From contig JADGIB010000183.1 in assembly GCA_019683665.1 (NCBI GenBank), positions 1 through 7,330 on the forward strand: a DNA stretch of 7,330 nt. The letters run 5' to 3'. Of the stretch, positions 1-6,183 are shown piece after piece (the first letter of the stretch is position 1; every line of letters starts with the position of its first letter). Position numbers and translations under genes: made by a program. This DNA is from Solirubrobacteraceae bacterium (GTDB lineage: Bacteria; Actinomycetota; Thermoleophilia; Solirubrobacterales; Solirubrobacteraceae). The notes under the pieces were generated by a model that searched no databases, had not been told where the DNA came from, and saw only the letters and a program-made list of their open reading frames with translations.

Positions 1-24
1 CTCGGAGTTTTGTATAAGAGACAG
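1..24 (+). other. Sequencing adapter remnant (Nextera / Tn5 mosaic end)
   Basis: Bases 11-24 read TGTATAAGAGACAG, the 3' part of the Tn5 mosaic end used in Nextera libraries. Bases 1-7 (CTCGGAG) match the part of the Nextera read-2 adapter that precedes it, and the three bases between differ from the adapter at two positions (TTT instead of ATG). The stretch is also far AT-richer than anything else in the window. Genomic sequence therefore starts at about base 25. This is a library artefact left on a contig end, not biology. Confidence 0.96.
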
Positions 25-25
25 G

Positions 26-1126
26 CCCCGGGCCGGCGAGGCCCCGCTCGTCGCCGGCCTGACCGAGGCCAACCCGCACCTGATCGCCCCCGGCGACCGG
101 CCCCCCGCGTTCGCGCCCTGGCGCGACCGCGTCGCCGCGCTCGGCCTGTCCTACCTGCGCGTGCTCGTCGACTGGCGGCGCGTGCAGCCGTCGCCCGACG
201 CGCCGCCCGACCTCGCCCAGCCCGCCGACGGGTGCCTGCGCGGGGTGCCGCCGTGCGCGCCCTTCGCCGGGATCGCCGACCAGCTGCGCGCCGCCCGCGA
301 CGCCGGCCTGACCCCGGTCGTCGTCGTCCTCGACACGCCCGAGTGGGCGGCCGCGCCCGCCCGCGGCTGCGAGGCGCGCGAGGCCGGGCCGCGGGCACGG
401 ATGCCCGCCGACCTCGGCGCGTACCGGGCGCTCGTGCGCGCCGTCCTCGAGCTCGGCCGCGCCGAGGGCGTCGAGCTGCCCTGGTGGGCGCCGTGGAACG
501 AGCCCAACCACCCGCTCTTCCTCGGGCCGCAGCGCGCCGCCTGCGACGCCGGGCGCCCGGCGCTCGCGCCCGGCCTGTACGCGGAGCTGGCGCGGGCGAT
601 GGCGGCCGAGCTGGCGGCGGCGCCGGGCGAGCAGCGGCTCGTCCTCGGCGAGGTCGCCGGGTTCGACGCCCCGCGGCGCGACGCGGCGGGCGCGGCCGAG
701 TTCGCCGCCGCGCTCCCGCGCGACGTCGCCTGCGCGGACGGCGTGTGGGGCCTGCACGCCTACGTGCGCGTCGAGGACGAGCTGGCCGCCGACGCGCAGG
801 CGCCCGGCGCGGGCGCGCTGCTGGACGCGGTCGCCGCGGCGCTCGACGGGCACGGCTGCCCGGGCGGCCCGCCGCCGATCTGGATCACCGAGACCGGGAC
901 CGACCCGGCCGCCGGCGCCGACGGCTGCCGGGCGATGGCGCAGGCGCTGGCCGCCTGGCGCGACGACCCGCGGGTGCAGGCCGCCTTCCAGTACACGTTC
1001 CGGGAGGACACCGCGTTCCCGGTCGGGCTCGCCGACGCCGGGCTCACCCGCCTGGAGCCCGCCTACGCCGCCTGGCTGGCCCGCGCCGAGGGCCGGGCCG
1101 ACCTCGCCGCCGCCTGCGCGCCGTAG
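26..1126 (+). CDS. Clan GH-A-like glycoside hydrolase, 5' truncated
   Basis: Probable secreted or surface glycosidase acting on polysaccharide; the substrate cannot be read from sequence. The frame is open from the first genomic bases (366 visible codons), and residues before the first internal GTG at 161 are clearly part of the protein (GLTEANPHLIAPG, then a PWRDR helix and LSYLRVLVDW strand), so the N-terminus, presumably with a signal peptide, is lost at the contig end. The fold looks like a (beta/alpha)8 barrel: VVVVLDTPEW is a barrel strand, APWNEPNHP carries the expected acid/base Glu (codon at 500-502, after Asn as in clan GH-A), and IWITETGTD carries the expected nucleophile Glu (codon at 890-892), about 130 residues later as in GH5/GH39-like enzymes. 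The C-terminal QYTFREDTAFPVGL segment fits the last strand. I cannot assign a CAZy family. It ends 54 bases before the methyltransferase. Confidence 0.85.
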   Translation, partial: PRAGEAPLVAGLTEANPHLIAPGDRPPAFAPWRDRVAALGLSYLRVLVDWRRVQPSPDAPPDLAQPADGCLRGVPPCAPFAGIADQLRAARDAGLTPVVVVLDTPEWAAAPARGCEAREAGPRARMPADLGAYRALVRAVLELGRAEGVELPWWAPWNEPNHPLFLGPQRAACDAGRPALAPGLYAELARAMAAELAAAPGEQRLVLGEVAGFDAPRRDAAGAAEFAAALPRDVACADGVWGLHAYVRVEDELAADAQAPGAGALLDAVAAALDGHGCPGGPPPIWITETGTDPAAGADGCRAMAQALAAWRDDPRVQAAFQYTFREDTAFPVGLADAGLTRLEPAYAAWLARAEGRADLAAACAP

Positions 1127-1168
1127 CGCTCCGGCGGCGCGCGGCCGGCCCGCCGCGCCCGCGATCCG

Positions 1169-1174
1169 TACAGT
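1169..1174 (+). promoter_or_regulatory. Leaderless-type -10 element for the methyltransferase
   Basis: TACAGT matches the actinobacterial TANNNT -10 consensus. Six bases separate it from the GTG at 1181, which would put transcription initiation on or next to the start codon. There is no Shine-Dalgarno sequence in front of 1181. No convincing -35 hexamer is seen. In such GC-rich DNA a TANNNT is rare, and its placement matches those before 3838 and 6406. The activity itself is inferred. Confidence 0.5.
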
Positions 1175-1180
1175 GCCGGT

Positions 1181-1837
1181 GTGCCGTTGCCGCCCGCCCT
1201 GCGTCGCCTGACGCCCGACCGCCTGCGCGACGACCCGCGCCTGCGCGCCCTCGCGGTGGGCGCCGGGCTGATCCCGCCGCGCACGATGCACTCCGACGCC
1301 GAGCGCGAGCTGCTCGTCTCGCTGGCCCGCGACGCCCGCCGCGTCGTCGAGATCGGCGTCTACGAGGGCAGCTCGGCCGCCGCGCTCGCCCGCGCGATGG
1401 GCCCCGGCCAGGAGCTGCACCTCATCGACCCGTTCGGCCACCACCCGACCGCGCTGCCCAGCGGCTGGGGCGCGACCGAGCGCGCGACCCGCCGCGTCGT
1501 CGCCCGCGCCGCCCGCCCCGAGGGGCCGCGCGTCGTCTGGCACGTCGCCTTCAGCCACGACGTCGCGCCGGGGTGGACCGCCCCGGTCGACCTCCTGTTC
1601 GTCGACGGCGACCACGCCGAGGCCGCGGTCCGCCGCGACTGGGACGACTGGCACGGCTTCGTCGCCCCCGGCGGCCACGTCCTCTTCCACGACGCCCGCG
1701 ACGGCCGCCCCCGCGGCCGCGGCCTGCCCGGCCCGACCGCCGTCGTCGACCGCCTCTTCCGCGGACCGGACGGCCCGCCGGCGGGCTGGCGCGTCGTCGC
1801 CGAGGTCGACCGGACCGTGGCGGTCCGGCGCGGCTGA
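1181..1837 (+). CDS. Class I SAM-dependent methyltransferase (Methyltransf_24 type)
   Basis: A 218-residue soluble protein, probably an S-adenosylmethionine-dependent methyltransferase of the kind common in glycan and antibiotic loci. Motif I is VEIGVYEGSSAAAL (residues 56-69), with the Glu and Gly positions that bind the methionine moiety. LIDPF (81-85) supplies the acidic residue expected to hold the ribose. VDLLFVDGDH (136-145) and GGHVLFHDA (164-172) are the later strands typical of the family. The preceding helix, with HSDAERELL at 37-45, is also usual there. The GTG at 1181 is chosen because it gives a full-length N-terminus and follows a TANNNT hexamer; there is no ribosome binding site. 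The family acts on sugars, small molecules or, rarely, peptides, and the target here is unknown. Its place between a glycosidase and envelope membrane proteins suggests a sugar or glycolipid substrate (inference). Confidence 0.87.
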   Translation: MPLPPALRRLTPDRLRDDPRLRALAVGAGLIPPRTMHSDAERELLVSLARDARRVVEIGVYEGSSAAALARAMGPGQELHLIDPFGHHPTALPSGWGATERATRRVVARAARPEGPRVVWHVAFSHDVAPGWTAPVDLLFVDGDHAEAAVRRDWDDWHGFVAPGGHVLFHDARDGRPRGRGLPGPTAVVDRLFRGPDGPPAGWRVVAEVDRTVAVRRG

Positions 1838-1871
1838 GCCGCCCCGCGCAGGATCGACCTCCCGGACGGTG

Positions 1872-1877
1872 TACTTG
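1872..1877 (+). promoter_or_regulatory. Weak -10-like hexamer before the membrane protein gene
   Basis: TACTTG has the TA of TANNNT but G instead of the final T, and lies 5 bases before the ATG at 1883. No Shine-Dalgarno sequence is present. The position agrees with the better hexamers before the other three genes, but the match is imperfect and the gene may simply be co-transcribed from upstream (45-base gap). Confidence 0.25.
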
Positions 1878-1882
1878 ACGAG

Positions 1883-3835
1883 ATGACGCCCGTGGGCCAT
1901 GCAGCGAGAACCGGCGCGCTCGCCCTGCTGGCGCTGCTCGCCGCCCTCGCGGTCACGCCCGCCGTCCGCGCGCAGGCGCCGGGCGGCGCCGACCCCGGCC
2001 GGCGGGCCGTCGTCGCGTTCGTCGCCGGGGAGACGCTCGCGTCCGTCGCGCGCGACCCCGGCGTCTCGGCCGGCCTCCTGAACCCCAACCAGGGCCGCTA
2101 CCGGCGCACGCAGATGCTGCTCGACGTCTCGCAGGGGGCGCGCACGTCGCGGTCGGCCTACTCGCCGTCGGCCGAGCCGCTGCTGTTCGTCCGCCGCGAC
2201 GGGCGCGTCGCCGGCTGGGACGCCGCGGTCGCCCGCGCCCGGGCCGCGCCCGCCGGCGTCACCCCGGGCCTGCTCGCCTCGAGCGTCGGGCCGGCCGGCG
2301 CCGCCTACGTCGCCCCGGCCGGCGCCGACCGCCTGGCCGGGATCGTCGCCGCCGACACGAGCGGGCGGATCGCCGCCGTCGACGTCGTCGCCCCGGGCGC
2401 GGTCGTCGCGCGCACGCTGGCCCAGGCCCGCCGCCACCGGCTCGTCGTCGCCACGCTGCCCGACCGCGCCGCCCTGCGCGACCTCCTGGCCCGGCGGTCC
2501 GAGCGGACGCTCGTCATCGCGATCACCGACCCGCCGCCCGCCGACGCCCGCGTCCTCGCGATCGGGGTCGCCGGCCTCGGCGGCGGCCGCGCGCTCACCT
2601 CCCGGACGACCCGCACCGACGGGCTCGTCGCCGCGATCGACGTCGCGCCGACCGTGACCTGGTGGCTCGACGGGGGCGACGACATGACCGGCCGGCCCAT
2701 CGAGCTCGACGGCCCGCTCGACGTGGCCGCCCTCACCGAGCTGCGCGAGCGCCTGGAGGTCGTCCGCGGCCGCCGCTACCCGACGCTCGGGATGCTCGGC
2801 GCCGGCTGGGCGATCCTCGCCGCCGGCGCGGTCGCGCTGCGCCGGCGCGAGGGCTGGCGCTGGGCGCTGCGCACCGGCGGCCTGGCCGTCCTCTGGATCC
2901 TGCCGCTCCTGCTCGCGTTCGCGGTCGGCTCCCCGTCGGCGACCCTGGAGGAGGCCGGCGTCGCCGCCTGCGCGCTCGCGCTCGGCGCCGCGACCGGCGC
3001 GCTCGTGCGCTGGCCGCTCGCGCCCGCCGTGCCGGGCGCGATCGCGCTCGTCGCCTACACCGTCGACCTCGCCGCCGGCTCCCCGCTCATCGTCCGCTCG
3101 ATCCTCGGCCCCAACCCGCTGGCCGGCTCGCGCTTCTTCGGCATCGGCAACGAGCTCGAGTCGACGCTGCCGGTGCTCGGCCTGGCGACGGTCGCCGCGC
3201 TCGCCTGCGCCACCGGGACCGCGCGCCGCTCGGGCCGGCTGGCCGCCGCGTTCGCGCTCGCCGGCCTGGCGATGGGCGTCGTCCTCGGCTGGGGCCGGCT
3301 CGGGGCCGACGTCGGCGGCGTCATCACCGTCGGCGCCGGGGCCGGGCTGGCGACCGTCCTCGCGCTCCCCGGCCGCCTGACCGCCCGCCGCGTCGCCGCC
3401 GTCGTCGCCGTCCCCGCGCTCGCCGTCGGCGCGCTCGCGCTCGTCGACCTCGCCACCGGCGGCGACGGCCACTTCACCAGGACGGTTTTGCGGGGCGGCG
3501 GCGGGGAGAGCCTGGGGGATGTCGTGCAGCGCCGCTACGAGCTCGCCTGGAACAACCTCCGCGCTGGGGTGATGCCGCTGCTGGCGGCGCTGTCGGTCGC
3601 GCTCATCGCCTGGGGCGTGTGGCGGCGCGACCGGCTCCTGGCCCGGCTGCCCGGCGCCGACGCCTGGGGCGCGGCGCTCGCGGGCGGCGCGGCGGCCGGT
3701 CTCGTCGGGGCGCTGAGCAACGACTCCGGCCCGATCCTGCTCGTGTTCGCCACCTTCGCGACGGGGTGGCTGGCCGCCTACCTGCACGGGGGCAGGCCGC
3801 ACCCAGCCGAGCCCGTCGATCCTCTACGCTCCTGA
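1883..3835 (+). CDS. Polytopic membrane protein with degenerate AlkP-like extracytoplasmic domain
   Basis: A 650-residue envelope protein of unknown function. Residues 1 to about 31 form a signal peptide (hydrophobic core LALLALLAALAV, then AVRAQA). Residues about 40-290 look like an alkaline-phosphatase-superfamily domain: LTSRTTRTDGLVAAIDVAPTV (238-258) followed by MTGRPI (268-273) is the usual closing section of that fold. However, the N-terminal strand where the first metal-binding Asp should sit reads VVAFVAGE (43-50), with no Asp, so catalysis is doubtful. From about 300 to 634 there are roughly ten or eleven hydrophobic segments. Conserved-looking polar motifs lie at RFFGIGNELE (417-426), GRLGADVGG (471-479) and NDSGP (613-617), candidates for a channel or active site. 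The ATG at 1883 is the only start that gives a proper signal peptide. The gene ends two bases before the glycosyltransferase start, so the two probably work together, perhaps in envelope polymer export or modification (inference). Confidence 0.85.
   Translation: MTPVGHAARTGALALLALLAALAVTPAVRAQAPGGADPGRRAVVAFVAGETLASVARDPGVSAGLLNPNQGRYRRTQMLLDVSQGARTSRSAYSPSAEPLLFVRRDGRVAGWDAAVARARAAPAGVTPGLLASSVGPAGAAYVAPAGADRLAGIVAADTSGRIAAVDVVAPGAVVARTLAQARRHRLVVATLPDRAALRDLLARRSERTLVIAITDPPPADARVLAIGVAGLGGGRALTSRTTRTDGLVAAIDVAPTVTWWLDGGDDMTGRPIELDGPLDVAALTELRERLEVVRGRRYPTLGMLGAGWAILAAGAVALRRREGWRWALRTGGLAVLWILPLLLAFAVGSPSATLEEAGVAACALALGAATGALVRWPLAPAVPGAIALVAYTVDLAAGSPLIVRSILGPNPLAGSRFFGIGNELESTLPVLGLATVAALACATGTARRSGRLAAAFALAGLAMGVVLGWGRLGADVGGVITVGAGAGLATVLALPGRLTARRVAAVVAVPALAVGALALVDLATGGDGHFTRTVLRGGGGESLGDVVQRRYELAWNNLRAGVMPLLAALSVALIAWGVWRRDRLLARLPGADAWGAALAGGAAAGLVGALSNDSGPILLVFATFATGWLAAYLHGGRPHPAEPVDPLRS
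3825..3830 (+). promoter_or_regulatory. Leaderless-type -10 element for the GT4-flippase gene
   Basis: TACGCT matches TANNNT and ends 7 bases before the ATG at 3838. It lies inside the last codons of the upstream gene. The start has no Shine-Dalgarno sequence, so either a leaderless transcript begins here or translation re-initiates after the TGA at 3833-3835. The surrounding 100 bases are locally richer in A/T than the rest of the genes. Confidence 0.5.
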
Positions 3836-3837
3836 CG

Positions 3838-6177
3838 ATGCGCATCGCCCTGGTGTCGCCATACTCGTGGACGTACCCGGGCGGCGTGACACGCCACATC
3901 GAGGCCCTCGCGCGCGAGTACCGGGCGCTCGGCCACGACGTCCGCGTGCTTGCCCCCTACGACCCCGACGACCGGCTGTCGGCGCGGCTGCATCGCGGCG
4001 CCCGCCCCCAGCGGCGGCCGATCCCCGAGTGGCTCGTCCCGCTCGGGCGCACCGTCGGGTTCCCGGCCAACGGCGCCGTCTCGAACCTGTCGGCCGGCGC
4101 CTACGGGGTCGCGACGATGCGCCGCGAGCTGCGCCACGGCGGCTACGACGTCGTCCACCTCCACGAGCCGGTCGCGCCGACGCTCTGCTGGGACGCGCTG
4201 CTGAGCTGCGACCTGCCGCTCGTCGGGACCTTCCACACGTACTCCGAGAACGCGGTCACCCACGGCGCCGCCGCGCTGCTGGGATCGCGCCGGCGGATGA
4301 ACCGGCTCGCCGTGCGGATCGCCGTCTCCGAGGCCGCCGCCTGGACCGGGCGGCGCTTCTACGGCGGGCGCTACCGCGTCATCCCCAACGGCGTCGACGT
4401 CGCCGAGCTGCCGGAGCGGGCGCCGCGCGCCCCCGGCGAGCCGCTGCGCATCGCGTTCGTCGGCCAGGCCGTCGAGCGCAAGGGGCTGCCGGTCCTCCTG
4501 CGCGCCTTCGAGGCGCTGCGCGACCACGTCCCCGCCCGGCTCGACGTCGTCGGCGCCGAGCTGCGCGACGTCGCCGCCCTGCTCGAGGATCTCGAGGGCA
4601 TCAACGTCCTCGGCAAGGTCGACGACGAGCGCAAGCACGCCGTCCTGCGCGAGGCCGACGTCCTCTGCGCCCCCTCGCTGGGCGGCGAGTCGTTCGGCAT
4701 GGTCCTCACCGAGGCGTTCGCGGCCGGGACCCCGGTCGTCGCCTCCGACATCGCCGGCTACCGCGACGTCGTCACCGACGGCGTCGACGGGCTGCTGCTG
4801 CCGCGCGGCGACGCGACCGCGCTGGCCGAGGCCCTGCGCGATCTCGCGCTCGACCCCGGCCGCGAGGTGCGGATGGGGCGGGCGGCGGCCGAGTCGGCCC
4901 GCCGCTTCGCCTGGCCGCACGTCGCCGAGCAGGTGCTGGAGGCCTACGAGGACGCGATCGCCGCGCCCGCCCCGGCGCGGACCGCCCCGTCGCCGGTCAC
5001 CCGCTTCGCCGCCCGCCGCGGCCTCATCCCCGCCGACGGCCGGCCGCCGGTCCGCGCGCGCCGGCTGCCGAGCCTGGAGCCCGCCCCGCTGCGGCCCCGC
5101 AGCCCGGTCGCGACGTTCGCCCGCCGCATCGGCGTCGCCCTGGCCGGCGTCCTCGGCGTCGTCCTCTCCTGGCTGGCGCTGCAGCGCATCGGGATCGACC
5201 GCGTCGGCGACGCGCTCTGGCGCTCCAGCCCGGCCTGGGTCCTGTTCGGGCTGGCGCTCATGTGCCTGTCGATGGTCTTCCGCTCGGTCGCCTGGCGGGC
5301 GATCCTGCGCGCGGCCCTGCCCGGGGTGCGCGTCGGCCGCCGCGACGTGCTGCGCGGCACCTCGATCGGGGTGCTCATGTCGGCGACGCTGCCCGCCCGC
5401 CTGGGCGAGCCGTCGCGCGCGCTCGTCGTCACCCGCCGGATCGGCGGGCGGACCCGGGATGTCCTGCCGACCGTCGTGGGCACGATCGTCTCGCAGACGC
5501 TGCTGAACGTGTTCGCGCTGATCGTCCTCGGGATGGTGATGTTCTCGACGATCGGCCTGTTCCGCGGCCACGAGGGCGCGCTCATCGCGTTCGCGGTCGC
5601 TCCCGCGGCGATCCTCGTCTCGGTGCTGCTCGCGCCGGCCGTCGCGCGCGCCGGGGCGCCGTCGCGGTCGCGGCGGGTGCGGCTCGTCGCGGCGAAGGTC
5701 CGCGCCGCGCTCATGCGCGTCCGCGACGGGCTCGTCGTCTTCCGCCGCCCGCGGCTGGCGACCGAGGCCGTCGTCATGCAGCTCGGCGCCTGGGCGATCC
5801 AGTGGCTGTCGTGCTACGTGCTGCTCGTCGCGCTCGGCCTCGACGAGCGGGCCGGGCTCGCCGCCGCCGCCGCGGTCCTGTTCGCCGTGAACGTCACCGC
5901 CGCCGTCCCGGTCACCCCGTCGAACATCGGCGTCTTCCAGGCGGCGTGCGTCGCCGTGCTCACCGGCGGATACGGCGTCGGGTACGCCGATGCGCTCGCG
6001 TTCGGGATCATCCTGCAGGCGGTCGAGGTGGCGACCGCCTTCATCATGGGCGCGCCCGCCCTCGTCGGCGAGGGCCTGTCGTGGAAGGACGTGCGGCTGC
6101 GCGCCCTGCACACCGCGCCGGTCGAGCTGCGCCCGCTCGGCGAGCCGCGCCGCGGCCAGGTCGGCAGCGAGGCGTAG
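3838..6177 (+). CDS. PimA-like GT4 glycosyltransferase fused to LPG-synthase/AglD-type membrane domain
   Basis: A 779-residue two-domain protein. Residues 1-375 closely resemble phosphatidylinositol mannosyltransferase PimA: PGGV loop (14-17), HLHEP (107-111), TFHT with the His (131-134), the basic ERKG (213-216), and GGESFGMVLTEA with the two Glu of the EX7E signature (284 and 292). It should transfer a sugar from a nucleotide donor to a lipid acceptor at the inner membrane face. A basic, proline-rich linker (about 376-430) leads to a domain of roughly 7-8 membrane segments with the PF03706-type signature ATLPARLGEPSRAL (516-529) and PVTPSNIGVFQ (691-701), as in AglD, MprF flippase domains and related lipid or glycan membrane proteins. 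No aminoacyl-transferase domain of MprF is present. The ATG at 3838 is chosen by homology, since the open frame continues far upstream without protein-like sequence. A typical PimA stops near residue 380, so the membrane half is extra. Donor and acceptor are not determinable; PI mannosylation is plausible, not shown. Confidence 0.9.
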   Translation: MRIALVSPYSWTYPGGVTRHIEALAREYRALGHDVRVLAPYDPDDRLSARLHRGARPQRRPIPEWLVPLGRTVGFPANGAVSNLSAGAYGVATMRRELRHGGYDVVHLHEPVAPTLCWDALLSCDLPLVGTFHTYSENAVTHGAAALLGSRRRMNRLAVRIAVSEAAAWTGRRFYGGRYRVIPNGVDVAELPERAPRAPGEPLRIAFVGQAVERKGLPVLLRAFEALRDHVPARLDVVGAELRDVAALLEDLEGINVLGKVDDERKHAVLREADVLCAPSLGGESFGMVLTEAFAAGTPVVASDIAGYRDVVTDGVDGLLLPRGDATALAEALRDLALDPGREVRMGRAAAESARRFAWPHVAEQVLEAYEDAIAAPAPARTAPSPVTRFAARRGLIPADGRPPVRARRLPSLEPAPLRPRSPVATFARRIGVALAGVLGVVLSWLALQRIGIDRVGDALWRSSPAWVLFGLALMCLSMVFRSVAWRAILRAALPGVRVGRRDVLRGTSIGVLMSATLPARLGEPSRALVVTRRIGGRTRDVLPTVVGTIVSQTLLNVFALIVLGMVMFSTIGLFRGHEGALIAFAVAPAAILVSVLLAPAVARAGAPSRSRRVRLVAAKVRAALMRVRDGLVVFRRPRLATEAVVMQLGAWAIQWLSCYVLLVALGLDERAGLAAAAAVLFAVNVTAAVPVTPSNIGVFQAACVAVLTGGYGVGYADALAFGIILQAVEVATAFIMGAPALVGEGLSWKDVRLRALHTAPVELRPLGEPRRGQVGSEA

Positions 6178-6183
6178 CGCGCC

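Noticed and set aside
161..1126. GTG at 161 as the true start of the glycosidase
   Set aside because: Forty-five in-frame codons before it (26-160) are clearly protein-like and needed for the first barrel strand, so this is an internal valine codon.
1136..1159. Possible hairpin terminator between the glycosidase and the methyltransferase
   Set aside because: GGCGCG can pair with CGCGCC, but the stem is only 6 pairs before mismatches and there is no U-tract. At this GC content such pairings are expected everywhere.
10..1878. A 622-codon plus-strand open frame starting in the adapter
   Set aside because: It begins inside adapter sequence, yields an Arg/Pro/Ala-rich product with no motifs, and runs out of frame through both the glycosidase and the methyltransferase, whose frames have clear motifs and the proper wobble bias.
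1875..1880. TTGACG as a -35 promoter element
   Set aside because: It resembles a -35 box, but no -10 hexamer lies 16-18 bases downstream, and a start there would fall inside the coding sequence of the gene at 1883.
3490..3520. G-quadruplex motif in the G-rich stretch
   Set aside because: Only three runs of three or more G are within loop distance, so the standard four-run pattern is not met.
2662..3837. Upstream extension of the GT4-flippase frame by 392 codons
   Set aside because: The extension is an Arg-rich out-of-frame reading of the membrane protein gene. The PimA-like N-terminus begins exactly at the ATG at 3838.
3778..6111. A 777-codon minus-strand open frame antisense to the GT4-flippase gene
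   Set aside because: Stop codons are rare in any frame at this GC content. The product is low-complexity (Asp, Arg, Gly, Gln-rich), while the opposite strand carries a fully recognisable glycosyltransferase.
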